Assembly: GCA_024529925.1 (NCBI GenBank)
Contig: JAFEUB010000770.1
Coordinates: 885,001-949,000 of the forward strand
Reading direction: 5' to 3'
Length of the DNA: 64,000 nucleotides
DNA from: Ophthalmolycus amberensis
Taxonomy: Eukaryota; Chordata; Actinopteri; Perciformes; Zoarcidae
Numbering within the stretch: the stretch's first letter is position 1; each line of letters opens with the position of its first letter. The notes under the pieces were generated by a model. That model was not told the origin of the DNA and ran no database searches. It was given only the letters and a program-made list of their open reading frames with translations. Both the position numbers and the translations under genes were made by a program. This document shows positions 14,901 to 24,605 of this stretch, piece after piece.

Positions 14901-16806
14901 TCTAAACCTGCAATAAACAGCAGAATATACATTTTAGGCCATACCACCACCTAAATTAGTCACTATGCTACCCAATAACAGACAATCTCAAATCACACAC
15001 CAACACACGGGGGTTGCTGTCTCATCTATCTCACTCTGCTCATCTGTTCCCATTTCTCATTCATTCCAAATCTCCTCTCCGCTCTCCAAAAACAATCTCT
15101 TCAATCCTAAATAGCCACACTAGCACCAGATTACACCATTTAGCAAACAAAGGCGCATTGTAACTCTCTGACATTCACAGCTACAAACAAAGCACGTGAG
15201 ACAAGAGAGCCGCAGAGAGGGGGGAGGAAAGAGGAGGGAAAGAAAATAAGACGCCTGTGTACTAAAAGCTGACAATTTGATTCTTGTCCACTTCATCAGC
15301 TGACGTCTACTTGACCCACGGCCCATTAGCTCGAAGTCATTAAGCTTACTCTGCAAGATCAATTGTCCATAATAATACATACTTTAATATCAAAGGGAGA
15401 ACACTTCCGTCAATACGTCGAGCTTGTGTCCTGTCAGAGGGCTTCGATTGAGCAAACAAACTATCAAATCTGTTATTTCAGCTCAAGTTATTTTTAAGAT
15501 TTAAAGTAGAAAACCCTCCTCGTTGTTGCTTTGTGGCTGCGTGCATTCAGGCGATGCAACTGGCAGATCAAAGAGAGAAAACAGTGTTGTGGGACAGTGT
15601 GGGTCTCGGCCTGTGAAAAGGAGGTTAGCTGGTTGGAGTCTGACTTCGGGCTGAAAACCTGCTGACAGCACTGTTAAGCGAGCTGCTGACTCCAGACCTC
15701 TATTTGTGTGATCTGTCCCACCTGCTCAGTGGTGGAGCTCAAACATGCAAAGACACACAAACACTCATATATGCGCACATGCAAAGACAGCACGCACGCA
15801 CACACATCTGGACGAATGCAATGTGTCTTCCAACAGTCGCACTCAACTTAAACCTTTTGAAGGTGGGGCTCACAGAAAGGGGGATTAGCTATTGTTATTT
15901 CTTTTTGTGTTTGGATTAAACAAACACAATCAACATGTTAACTGGTAAAATGTATAGATGCTGCAGGGACAGAGCCAGGCTAGCCGTTTTCCTCCGCCTC
16001 CAGTCTTTATGCTAAGCTAAGCTAGTCAGCTGCTCATTCTAGCTTTATATTTAACTTACAGATATGAAAGTGGTATCAATTTTCTCATCTAACTCTAGCA
16101 AAACTAACTCCATTTGGGGCCCGGACCTCTTTTGGGAGGTCTGAGGTCTCCTCCCTGAGCACTTCTTTTAATAAACAAGCTCTATTGGTCTACTTTGAGG
16201 CTTTTTTTAAGACACTCTAGCCCATTATTTATATTAAAAGTACAAAAGAAATCCCAAAGAAAATGCTCGGTGACTCACCTGGCACATATTGCGGCCCAGA
16301 TGGTAGTACAGTATCACTGGCATGTACTGTACGTCATCATGTATCCGAGCCTGGGTTTTTGGTATTTAGAAATGATATCTGCACTGATTGTTCCCCATTG
16401 GACTTACATCATAGTGCTGCAGGGGCCGCTGGGATATTTAGACAAAACTACAAAGCCTCCACCTATCGTTCACTGTGGAGATATCACAATTTTGTTTTTG
16501 GTGACAGTGGCATCCAATTACCAATGCCTCTGTGTCACCCAATGTTTTTTTCTTATAAAAAACAGTTTGTCATCGACTTTGATCCTGGTGAAGTCATAGC
16601 TCAGTTTCTATTTCAGTGAAGCTATCATTGATTCAATTGTGCTGGTTCCTTCTTGTCTGAGTACTGGCAATTATTAAATATTTAATTATGCAAATTGATG
16701 TGGGTGGAATCCACACAAGGAAGCACATAAGTCCAAGATAGAAAAACAAATGAATATGAGACGTTGTGTGTGAGTGGAGAAGGGAAGCTGATGCAAGTGT
16801 TTGTCC

Positions 16807-16845
<39 letters not shown>

Positions 16846-18166
16846 AGGAGGTGTTAATGTGCACTGAATATACAGAAGCATGTTTGTGTGTGTAGGTGTG
16901 TGGCAGCTTCTTACCTTGGCAGGTGAAGCAGAGAACATGGAAGTGTGTGTTTTTGACGCGCACCACCTCCCCACGACACACCTCCCCACAGCGCTCACAC
17001 ACAATGGGTGAATTTCCACGGCTGGAGAGAGGAGAGCTGCTGTTGTTGTTGTTTCCTCCATGAAGGCCTGACTGGTACTGAACTGAGGAAAGGATCAAAA
17101 ACATGTCACTTATTGTCCTTTTGAAGCCTTTCCTTCTGTCGTCCTTTCAACTGAATTCAAACATCTTATCAACGTGATAAAAAAAAGAAAGAAAAAAAGA
17201 AAAAGCCCTGCCACAAAAAGATAAACGATGTGATGCATTTGTTTTCTCAGGCAAGTGTCTTGTTACAGGAACATGTGACAGCTAAGCACAAGCTTTAATG
17301 CATAATGAATCTGGAAACAGATGCTCAGGTTTGTGTTGCAGATAAAGAAGAAAACAAATCAGATCCTCAATTTGACTCATTCTCAAACATCATTACCGAC
17401 GTTTGTTTGTTGTCCCTCTCAACAAAAAAAAAGGACACTTATTTTTAATTCCACTCAAAAGATGTGGCAAACAATCCTGGTGGATCCATAGGACAAAAAC
17501 ACACAAATACATACACAATATTACACACAAACATGACCACACCGTCGACTGAAGGTTTAAGGTAGACGAAGAAGGCTGAGTGGTTGACTTTGTAAATAGT
17601 ATTGGCACCTGGAAAGTCTGTTGCTCTGCCAGGGAGATCAGCACGACTTACAGCCATTCATTATAAGGAAGTGGCTTAAGAGACAGGTGTAGAGAAAGAC
17701 GGACACGAACTAACTGAGACACATTTCAAACTGCTGGTGGCCTTCGGTATGTTATAGTTGTCGGGAAATATACAATTACTCATATACGTTTGTACTATTG
17801 ATTTGCTATTATAATTACACTTTACAGATTTGCATTGATGTAGTAAACTGTAAACTGTTGTTATACTTCATTATGTCTACACTCATACTACTCCATTCAC
17901 TTTTACTATGTTTAGTACTTTCGGTTTTTTTTCTCCATTTATGGCAATCAGAGAGTGCATTGCAACTTCTGCACATGACAATAAAGCTTTGAATATTGAA
18001 TCTTGAAACATACATGCAGAACATGACACACACACCCACACACACACTATGAGAGACAGAAAAGGGAACATCGGATGTTTTGGGATTACACTTCTATCAT
18101 CCTCGCTTATGAAACTGGTCAAATCCCTTTTCGTAAAAAAAGTAATTTCTTTACGCTGTCTGGAAC

Positions 18167-18206
<40 letters not shown>

Positions 18207-18422
18207 CTATGTGTCATGGTAGGGCAGTTGTGAATAGATTTCACTGACTGGCAGCATATCCGATCAATATTGATTTAGATTTCCTGTAACAATCAACTGA
18301 CCTCTATCCAGTGCGCAATAAATCTGAGCAATGATTGATGAATGATTCTACTGTATTCTACCCAATTCAATTACATTACAGTTAACGCTGCTGCCTCCAA
18401 GAGTATTATGCAATCACAGCAC

Positions 18423-18454
<32 letters not shown>

Positions 18455-18729
18455 ATGCTGGCAGGTTAAGCTGATGAAAGCAGGAGAGAGAGTTGTGGAT
18501 CTATAAATGTTTTTAGGAGAGAGAGAGAGGGAGAGAAAAAAGGTAAAATTGGGACAAAAATGTTTCCGAACAAACTGTATGACCAGTATGTGTGTGTGTG
18601 TGTGTGTGCGTGCGTGTGTGTGTGTGTGTGTGTGTAGGTGTAGGTGTGCGTGTGCACCACAAAAGCTGGCATCGGCTCTGTAGCCAGATGGCAGCACAAG
18701 ACTGGAACCACAGACATAGTGGTTGTGCA

Positions 18730-18787
<58 letters not shown>

Positions 18788-19879
18788 AGAGAGCCTGAGT
18801 GTGTTCTTTTGTGTGTGTAGGTTTAAACGTTGCATGTTCTAGTTAACAGTATGTAATTGATGAAGGTGACGACATGTTCATATATTATACATGTACTCTT
18901 TGTGCTTCAGTGTGTGTGTGTGCGCGTGTGTGTGTGTTGTGCATCGTCTTAACACAACGCACACCAGCAGCCAGGTATAATGTCCTGTTCACACACAACC
19001 TCTAACCCTCGTCTACACAGTGGTTCCCAACCTTTTCTCTGGTGAGCCCTCAACACTAACTTCACTCTGAGGTGGCCTCTTCAACCAAACAGCGATTTGT
19101 CTTTCTCAGATTTTCATTTTGTAAAATGATCCGTTAACTCATGAGTAAAATCATTGAGTAGACAAAACGTTAAATGTGTTTACTCATGACCCCTCACAAA
19201 AAATAAAAGAAACATTGGTCATAATTGCATCAGAGTGTGGCCCCGCCGGAGCCCCTTTAAGGATAAATATCTCCCTTATGTGAGGCAGAGTTGTTGTTTT
19301 TTGGAAAATAGATTTTGGGGATTTAGTGTTTCACATTATTAATAAAACATCCTTATGTGGTTCTATGTTTAGACATTGGGACATATTAATATGTGGCAGG
19401 CACGTTGCAGACCAAAGATGTGCAGCTTTGTCTTCCCTTTTTCTTCTCTCGAAAACATCCGAGTAGCTGTCAGATGCTACTCTTACCTGACTATTGATTG
19501 TGATAAGTACTGATCTCTCCCACACACAAAAAAGAGAACAATTTGACTTCTTCATTTAATATAATTATGGATGAACTGAGTGGCTCCTGAGACAGATATC
19601 AATATACAATATCAGCCTCTGTCTCTAACCTTCATTGACAGAGAGCCGGCTAATAACATGATGAAATACAGTGTCAATAAGTGAGTCAGGTGATCAATAA
19701 CCTCATTGAAGGGCTGTTCATGTCTGCTTCAGGTTAAACACTCCCAGGACATTATGTTATTGATTATGCAGCAGCAGCAAACACAGACTCACATGAAAAC
19801 ACACACACACATAGCCTACACGTGTGCACCTCACCAGCACACACACTTACGCAAATGTCACGCGCACACACACACACAC

Positions 19880-19930
<51 letters not shown>

Positions 19931-19957
19931 TAGCTTACCATTTGTCGGTCCACTCAT
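2627..19957 (-). CDS. ablim3: ablim3, actin-binding LIM protein 3 (5' part, seven coding exons; continues beyond left edge)
   Basis: ABLIM proteins bind F-actin through a C-terminal villin headpiece and carry four N-terminal zinc-binding LIM domains that recruit partners at the cytoskeleton. The seven exons total 793 coding bases (264 codons plus one base), and every junction has GT/AG and matching phase. Visible zinc ligands: LIM1 C35, C38, H55, C58, C61, C64, C82, D85; LIM2 C94, C97, H114, C117, C120, C123, C142, C145; LIM3 C163, C166, H184, C187, C190, C193, C210, D213; LIM4 C222, C225, H242, C245, C248, C251, then the window ends inside the domain. Motifs such as SPFPIGDRVTF, DKPIKVHGPS, EEIKHGQSLLALERQWHVSC and YCESDYH resemble ABLIM3 more than ABLIM1 or ABLIM2 as I remember them. 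Nearby adrb2 matches the human 5q32 neighbourhood. The later LIM4 part, linker and headpiece are not in this window. Family assignment is very secure; paralog assignment is good but not proven. Confidence 0.9.
3165..3258 (-). CDS. ablim3: ablim3 coding exon 6 (end of LIM3, start of LIM4)
   Basis: The acceptor is CCATCAG and the donor GTGAGT. The exon encodes residues 204-235 (DGIPYCESDYHTQFGIRC then DSC and ISGRVLE). It supplies the last two LIM3 ligands (C210, D213) and the first two of LIM4 (C222, C225). It was recognised by homology because it lies inside unrelated ORFs. Confidence 0.93.
3643..3769 (-). CDS. ablim3: ablim3 coding exon 5 (LIM3)
   Basis: The acceptor is CCTCTAG and the donor GTAGGT. 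The exon encodes residues 162-203 with CAGC, HVSC, FKC and RTC ligands and ends in GEYISK, whose last codon is split with exon 6. The long plus-strand ORF across this site is an antisense shadow. Confidence 0.95.
4572..4684 (-). CDS. ablim3: ablim3 coding exon 4 (end of LIM2 and linker)
   Basis: The acceptor is TTTTCAG and the donor GTAAGA. The exon encodes residues 125-161: SPFPIGDRVTFCGKKCVCQQC closes LIM2 (positions 125-145), followed by the linker DKPIKVHGPS, which is the stretch that points best to ABLIM3. Confidence 0.93.
4685..7417 (-). other. ablim3 intron 3
   Basis: This is the intron between coding exons 3 and 4. I recognise no coding exon in it. A 154-codon plus-strand ORF (5616-6080) has no recognisable domain and is treated as chance. 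The segment from about 6276 looks like a dispersed fish repeat, described separately. Confidence 0.6.
6276..6905. repeat. probable dispersed fish repeat
   Basis: The segment opens with AAAGGGCCACTCCACTCATT and carries two copies of an 'AAGATGGC' phrase (near 6698 and 6720) and 'GAGGCTTCAATG'. These phrases recur in many perciform genomic sequences that I have seen. No terminal repeats or target duplication could be fixed, so the class is unknown and the limits are approximate. Confidence 0.4.
7418..7601 (-). CDS. ablim3: ablim3 coding exon 3 (end of LIM1, most of LIM2)
   Basis: The acceptor is TTTTTCCAG and the donor GTATAG. The exon encodes residues 63-124, including VCGCDLVHSGFF, YICTEDYQRLYG and the LIM2 ligands CDSC, HPHC, FVC and SIC. 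A hAT MITE ends 41 bp upstream of this exon in transcript direction. Confidence 0.95.
7643..8277. mobile_element. hAT MITE with 8-bp TSD, in ablim3 intron 2
   Basis: The 635-bp element begins CAGGGGCGTCG and ends AACGCCCCTG, giving terminal inverted repeats of about 9 bp. It is flanked on both sides by GCTCACAT (7635-7642 and 8278-8285), a perfect 8-bp target duplication typical of hAT transposons. No transposase is present, so it is non-autonomous. Its left end lies 41 bp from ablim3 coding exon 3. Confidence 0.9.
8892..8938. repeat. (GT)n microsatellite
   Basis: About 47 bases of pure GT repeat inside ablim3 intron 2. Confidence 0.96.
10228..10310 (-). mobile_element. LINE 3'-tail fragment
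   Basis: Read on the minus strand, the segment contains GTAAAGCACTTTGAATTGCC followed by AAGGTGCTATACACATAAAC. This is the phrase that ends many fish non-LTR retrotransposons. Only the tail remains. Confidence 0.5.
12354..12372 (+). repeat. uninterrupted G19 homopolymer
   Basis: Nineteen consecutive G residues, flanked by a pyrimidine-rich stretch on the left. It could form a G-quadruplex on the plus strand and would be cytosine-rich in the ablim3 transcript. The exact length may reflect assembly error. Confidence 0.9.
12970..13035. repeat. fragment of a dispersed TATCGG-rich repeat
   Basis: A short segment rich in GGTATCGGTATCAGTATCGG-type motifs, reminiscent of hAT-derived fish repeats. 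No ends or duplication were found. Confidence 0.35.
13292..13785. mobile_element. hAT MITE with 8-bp TSD, in ablim3 intron 2
   Basis: The 494-bp element begins TAGGGGTGTAACGGT and ends with its exact inverse, ACCGTTACACCCCTA. Inside both ends are further CGGTACG/CGAACCG-type inverted motifs. Perfect 8-bp duplications CTGAGCAT sit at 13284-13291 and 13786-13793. The centre holds short direct repeats of AAGATGTAAG (13466-13510). It carries no coding capacity. Confidence 0.93.
15959..16105. repeat. dispersed fish repeat (GCTAAGCTAAGCTA family)
   Basis: The segment contains CTTTATGCTAAGCTAAGCTA and GAAAGTGGTATCAATTTTCT, phrases common in percomorph intergenic DNA. A diverged relative is at 58311-58415. 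Class unknown. Confidence 0.5.
16812..16843. repeat. (GT)n microsatellite
   Basis: A pure GT run about 70 bp beyond the donor of ablim3 coding exon 2 (CA on the transcript strand). Confidence 0.95.
16915..17082 (-). CDS. ablim3: ablim3 coding exon 2 (N-terminal linker and first half of LIM1)
   Basis: The acceptor is CCTCAG and the donor GTAAGA. The exon encodes residues 7-62: a low-complexity Asn/Ser run, then the first zinc ligands CERC, HVLC and FTC of LIM1. LIM1 is completed across a 9.3-kb intron by the next exon. Confidence 0.93.
18172..18202. repeat. (CA)n microsatellite
   Basis: A near-pure CA run in ablim3 intron 1. Confidence 0.93.
18424..18783. repeat. cluster of three CA/GT microsatellites
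   Basis: The cluster is a CA tract (18424-18453), a GT tract with GCGTGCG interruptions (18590-18634) and a pure GT tract (18736-18783). The first tract is in opposite orientation to the other two, so the region can form CA/GT hairpins. Confidence 0.92.
19018..19260. mobile_element. hAT-like fragment (left end only)
   Basis: The segment starts with CAGTGGTTCCCAACC, the usual terminal sequence of a hAT/Charlie-like family, followed by GAGCCCTC-type sequence. The inverse right end and an 8-bp duplication were not found, so this is a remnant with an approximate right limit. Confidence 0.45.
19866..19928. repeat. (CA)n microsatellite abutting ablim3 exon 1 donor
   Basis: About 60 bases of CA repeat with a single CG interruption. 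It ends 11 bp from the GT donor of the start-codon exon, so on the transcript strand a GU-rich tract lies just inside the intron. Confidence 0.95.
19939..19957 (-). CDS. ablim3: ablim3 coding exon 1 (start codon)
   Basis: This short exon encodes MSGPTN plus the first base of the next codon, followed by donor GTAAGC. An in-frame TGA lies six codons upstream, so the ATG cannot be extended. The context has A at -3. The next exon begins with the two bases needed to complete the split codon. The start is inferred from splice phase and not from homology, because ABLIM N-termini vary. Confidence 0.7.
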
Positions 19958-20113
19958 GATGTGAAGGGGAATTCAAACAGCTTGAATGATAGTCCTCCTC
20001 AGAGTCTGTATCTGCCCGTTCAATTAAGCTTCCAGCTGCAGGACAAAAGCTCCAGATATGACCACTCCTGTCAACTCTGTGTTCCTGTCCGACTTAAATC
20101 TCTCCCTCTCCCC

Positions 20114-20162
<49 letters not shown>

Positions 20163-20180
20163 TCTGTCTCTCTGTCTCAG
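20114..20180. repeat. (CT)n microsatellite upstream of ablim3 start
   Basis: About 65 bases of CT repeat with a few interruptions. On the ablim3 strand it is a GA repeat about 160 bp upstream of the ATG, in the likely 5' UTR or core promoter. Confidence 0.93.
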
Positions 20181-20184
20181 TCTG

Positions 20185-20560
20185 GTGAGGGCTTTCCCTG
20201 CTCCTCCCGGCAAGCGGATTACACAGCCAGGCAGCAGACTGCTGTACCTCTCCACCCATGCGTAAAAGTAGCCGGTTGAGGAGTTAAATCGAATCTGACT
20301 GCACGTGCCTCCTCTTCCTCGCGCCCTCAGCCTCCGCCTCTCCCACCCAACAAACCCCAGCTGTCCTCTGGATCGGCGCAGAAGCGTCCATCCCTCCTTG
20401 AAAGCCGGTGCGCTCCCGCAGACGCCCGCCCGCCTGTGCGCTCCGGTGTGAGGGCTAAAACGCTGGATGGTGAGTTTCTGAGGGTTTACCACAGACTCGG
20501 GGCACCGGGCAGGACGAGCTCCGCTCACGGTGCGAGGGCGCCACATAGCGTCTGAGCTAC
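20185..20560 (-). promoter_or_regulatory. probable ablim3 promoter / 5' UTR (CpG-rich)
   Basis: A local rise in G+C and CpG (CGCGCC, GCGCTCCCGCAGACGCCC, CGGTGCGCTCC and others) in an otherwise AT-rich and CpG-poor region, 230-600 bp upstream of the start codon. No TATA box was obvious, which fits a dispersed CpG-type promoter. The transcription start is not determined. Confidence 0.55.
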
Positions 20561-20897
20561 AAACTGCCAGCAAAGAAGCACATGCCAAATCTGAATGTAG
20601 AGCAGACGCACAGTCCTGTTTGGACCCCAAACTAGTTCTGCCATGCCTCCCTTCACTCCAGTGGGCCCAGCAATACAGTATTGGTCTCCAGCAGCGTGGT
20701 GTCAGTGTCAAGTTTGGGAGTTTTTGTTTACAAAAAAAACAACTAAGTACATCTTGGGGACTCGGCTGACTGAAACCACAGAAACAATGAGAAACGTTGG
20801 CAACACACAGACAAGAAGAGATTTCATTTGGATTAACAAAGAGAAACATCTTATTCATTACATACACATTATTTATGGATGTATTATTGTTGTTTAT
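20561..20897. other. ablim3 upstream flank
   Basis: Nothing recognisable lies between the CpG-rich stretch and the L1 target site. A 257-codon minus-strand ORF (20867-20094) crosses this flank and the GA repeat but shows no domain. Confidence 0.6.
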
Positions 20898-20912
20898 TAT
20901 CTATCTATTCTT

Positions 20913-23450
20913 TTCTTTTTTTTAAAATATATATACTTTATTGATGAGAATGCACCATATGACATAAAAATCAAAGAGCAAGGATTTTCATTTTTTTGTG
21001 CATGTGTTACTCAGTTTACAGTAGTAAAGGAGAAAATAACAAGAAAGAAAAGCAAAAAATAAAACAGAAAACAAAGAGCTATTTAAATCAGAACACCCAC
21101 CCACAAACCCACCCACAGACAAGGCCTTCACATTTGTTTACGTAAAGTTTATGTAGTACAGTATTGTAAAACTATAGTTCAGTAGTTAGGTTAAATTGCA
21201 ATTAATCAGACAGATAAGGGAAGGCCAGAGGACCAGATAAATCAGTACAAATTACCAGACATATCTCATTCGGTAGGCAACACTAATAGATTCTGAAAAT
21301 ATGAAATGAAAGGTTGCCATTTCTTAGCGAAATTGTCATTACATCCTCTAAGTGCATATTTAATTTTTTCAAGACTTAAAAAAAACATCAGGTCCTTAAG
21401 CCAGGCAGACTGAGATAGTGAACTTGGAGATTTCCAAGCAAGAAGTATTCTGCGACACGCCAGAAGAGTGGTAAAGGCAATAATGTCCTTCTCTTTAGTA
21501 CTGTATATGATGGATTTGGCTGGGATTCCAAAGACTGCCAGAAGAGGGCGCCGTTGTACCTTGATCCCTAAAACTATAGTTAAAATATCAAAAACATAGT
21601 ACCAGAAGTGTTCAAGTTTAGGACACGCCCAAAACATGTGTAGTAAATCTGCTTGAGGATGATCACAACGGTTACATCCTGGGTCGCGACCTGGGAATAT
21701 TTTAGCTAGTTTGCTGTTACTGAAGTGCATCCTATGGACCACTTTAAACTGAATGAGACCAAGTCTGGCACAAGACGTAGATGTATTCACCCTATTCAGT
21801 GCATCCACCCACCAACAGGTTCATGTTCAACTCACTTTCCCATTTGGTTTTGATTATAGAAGAGGTATCTATTGTAGTTATGATCTGGTTGTAAACTTTA
21901 GAGATCAGTCCCTTCTGAGTTGGATGTGTGTCCAGTAGGCTTTCCCAAAGTGTTTTGCACGGGAGATCAGGGTATGACGGAAAGTGTTTCACTACAAAGT
22001 GACGGACCTGAAAGTATCTGAAGAAATTTGAACGGTCCAGGCCACATCTCTTACAAAGAGAGTCGAAGCTAGAGAAGTGGTCATTGTCAAAAAGATCCCT
22101 GAAACACTTCAGTCCACTTTTTCGCCACTGCGAGAAGGTTTTGTCCACTACAGATGGTGGGAATAGATGATTATTACTCATCGGACCCTGAGCAGAAGCT
22201 GTTAGAAATTTAAAGTGAAGACGAAATTGAATCCAAGTTCTAAGAGTAGCAAGGACAATCGGGTTAGAAGAGTGGCTGGACAGTTTTATCGGAAGAGATG
22301 AGTATACCAATGCAGGAAGAGAAGATGAATAGCATGATTGAGCCTCCAAAATGCACCAATCAGTCTCAGGGGCATTAATCCAAAATTATATTTTTTGAAT
22401 ATTAGTTGCCCAATAATAAAAAATAAAATTAGGAAGAGCCAGGCCACCCAAGTCCCTTGGGCGTTGGAGGAAGACCTTGCTCACTCGTGGCGACTTGCCT
22501 GCCCAAATAAAGTTTAAAATAATCTTATCAATATACTTGAAAAAAGATTTGGCAGGAATATTGGTAAGCATCTAAACAGGTACAGAAATTTGGGGAATAC
22601 ATTCATTTTTATAGACTGCATCCTGCCAGGTAGTGACAGGGGCAGGTTGCTCCATCGAAGAAGATCATTTTTCATATTTTCAACCAAGGGGTTAAAGTTG
22701 GCTGTATGAAGAGAGGCAAGACTGCGGCTTATGTTCACACCTAGGTATTTGAAACCCAAACTGGCTAAATGAAAAGGTACTGAAGACTGTTGAATTTGGC
22801 AAGCCAAATAGTTTATTGGATACAATTCACTCTTTTTGAAGTTTAGTTTATATCCTGAGAATGAACCAAATTCCGTCAGAATCGATTTAATTATAGGAGA
22901 AGATGCCACTGGGTCATTCACATACAACAAAAGGTCATCTGCGTACAGTGACACACGATGTTCTATCCCACCCCGCCGTACTCCCCGCAAAAGTGGTGAT
23001 GATTTCAATGCAATGGATAGTGGTTCTATTGCAATTGCAAAAAGCAAGGGGGAAAGTGGGCATCCTTGGCGTGTGCCTCTCATTAAAGTGAAATATGGGG
23101 AACGTAATGAGTTGGTGCTGACACACGCTTGCGGAGATGAATATAAGAGTCTAATCCAGGAGCCGAAAACATCACCAAAACCGAATTTATGCAAGACCGT
23201 GAATAGGTACTCCCACTCGATTCGGTCAAAAGCCTTTTCGGCATCTAATGAAACAACTGCTTCCGGGACCAATGCAGAGTGGGAAGTATGAATTATATTA
23301 AGTAACCTGCGGATGTTGGAAAATGAATGACGATTTTTTATAAAACCAGTCTGGTCTTCAGAAATAATTAGAGGCGTAATATTTTCAAGTCGGCGAGACA
23401 GTACCTTTGCAATGATTTTCGCGTCTACATTGAGAAGTGATCTATTCTTC
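20913..23450 (-). mobile_element. 5'-truncated L1-clade LINE with 15-bp TSD
   Basis: On the minus strand the segment encodes the reverse transcriptase of an L1-type retrotransposon. It begins inside the RT domain (NVDAKIIAKVLSRRLE, DQTGFIKNR), then VSLDAEKAFDRIEWEYL, RGTRQGCPLSPLLFAIAIEP and the catalytic YADDLLLYV, and ends with the cysteine-rich tail CNRCDHPQADLLHMFWACPK. At least two frameshifts (near 22.5 and 21.8 kb) and one stop (near 22385) break the frame. The 3' end carries a short A-rich tail (eight A, then GAA). The 15-bp sequence TATCTATCTATTCTT occurs at 20898-20912 and 23451-23465, exactly bounding the insert. Confidence 0.95.
21266..23448 (-). pseudogene. L1 ORF2 remnant (reverse transcriptase and C-terminal region)
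   Basis: Open pieces lie at 23448-22514 (RT fingers, palm and YADD), 22571-22386, 22349-21792 and 21808-21266 (cysteine-rich tail). The frame changes between pieces, so no functional protein can be made. The endonuclease domain and ORF1 are absent because the copy is 5'-truncated. Confidence 0.92.
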
Positions 23451-23465
23451 TATCTATCTATTCTT

Positions 23466-24605
23466 GCATTTAATTAAAACATCATGTCAATTAAGCTTAT
23501 TGAAAAGGAGAAAATTGAAACCTGAAGTGTCATGCAAATACATGTTGAAGGTTGTGTACACTAAGGGAAAACTAGGGGATGTGCGTATATTCGTCCTGGT
23601 GTGTCATGAAACGAGAGCGATAGCATCATTAATGTCGGCAACTCCGCAAATAGGAGTGGCCAAGTCCTGTGGGAGATACGTGCCATCATGCCATAATTAC
23701 CACCAAAACAAAAGCAAACGAGATCCAGCGTGTAGTGCCTGTAATTATGTCAATGCACTATTCACATTTATCATTTGACTATATAGTTGGTTCTGCAGAG
23801 TGTGATCAATCAGATGTGATTGTATAGTGTGGCTAGACCGCTTGCAACAGTTCAATGCAATTCTCTACAAGCTGCATAGTGGAAAAATATCAATGTGTGT
23901 GTGTTTGTGTGTGCAGGTCTGTTTGTGTGGCAGATTTGGCCCCGCCTTAGGAGCTGCCCTTGTGGGACATTAGCAACTGTATGCTTGAAGATGGACAAAT
24001 TCTAATTTCTCCAGAGAAAGAGGTACCAACACACACATACACGCCACTCACCAACTCCCCATAGTTCACTAAAATGCATTACATCTGCAGCACAAAAGGT
24101 GTAAGCACTACACTTCCAGTTAAGTGATAAAGTGTGTGTGTGAGTGTGTGTGTGTCTTTCTCAGCCAACGACGTGGACTCCAAACCGAATCAGCAGCTGC
24201 ATCTAGTTAGTTTACCTTAGGTTGATTGAGTAAATTAAATCTTTTGTTCTGATTTGACCTGCTGAAGGACCTTCACCAACAGTGAGGCCAAAATAAAACT
24301 CAGCATCCGGAAAAGCCACACATCAACAGCAACTGAACTCCGACAGTAAAAAGATTAAAGCTGCAGTATCACAGTTTTGTGTAAATACAGACACAGAGTT
24401 CATGTGGAAGTAATTTCCTGAAGTCACAGGTCTCTTGATCACTTTAAGAACATATTTATGTATGGATTTGAGTGAGCAAACTGACTGAGGTGAACATGAA
24501 ACCTACATACGTCTGCATTTCAGCTTTCACTGTATCCCGGCTGCAGATATGTGACTTGTAAACTTTTCTGATAAATAAAAGAAATACTGAAATGTTTCTT
24601 TCAAA
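23466..24605. other. intergenic, nothing recognised
   Basis: AT-rich sequence with short GT runs near 23895 and 24133. No coding or repeat signature could be supported. Confidence 0.6.

Larger units (their letters stand above)
7602..16914 (-). other. ablim3 intron 2 (9.3 kb)
   Basis: This large intron contains two hAT MITEs, a GT microsatellite, a G19 tract, a LINE-tail fragment near 10228-10310, a repeat fragment near 12970-13035 and another near 15959-16105. Two overlapping ORFs of 134 and 118 codons at 16195-16619 have no recognisable domain. No other coding exon was seen. Confidence 0.6.
17083..19938 (-). other. ablim3 intron 1 (microsatellite-rich)
   Basis: The intron between the start-codon exon and the LIM1 exon. 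It carries at least five CA/GT tracts (18172-18202, 18424-18453, 18590-18634, 18736-18783, 19866-19928), a retroposon-tail-like phrase GACAATAAAGCTTTGAAT near 17979 and a hAT-like left end near 19018. A 70-codon ORF near 17657 was considered as an alternative first exon and not supported. Confidence 0.65.

Noticed and set aside
16195..16619. Two overlapping plus-strand ORFs of 134 and 118 codons
   Set aside because: They use different frames over the same bases and neither shows a domain; most likely an unknown repeat or chance.
17445..17657. Alternative first exon for ablim3 (minus-strand ORF beginning MAVSRADLPG)
   Set aside because: No suitable donor in phase with exon 2 was found, and the 19957 start fits phase and context.
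18371..18835. Long ORFs of His/Thr or Cys/Val repeats
   Set aside because: They are translations of CA/GT microsatellites.
20094..20867. 257-codon minus-strand ORF upstream of ablim3
   Set aside because: It runs through the GA microsatellite and CpG-rich promoter stretch, has no domain and is not in frame with the ablim3 start, which is preceded by an in-frame TGA.
22836..23291. 151-codon plus-strand ORF
   Set aside because: Antisense shadow of the L1 reverse transcriptase on the minus strand.
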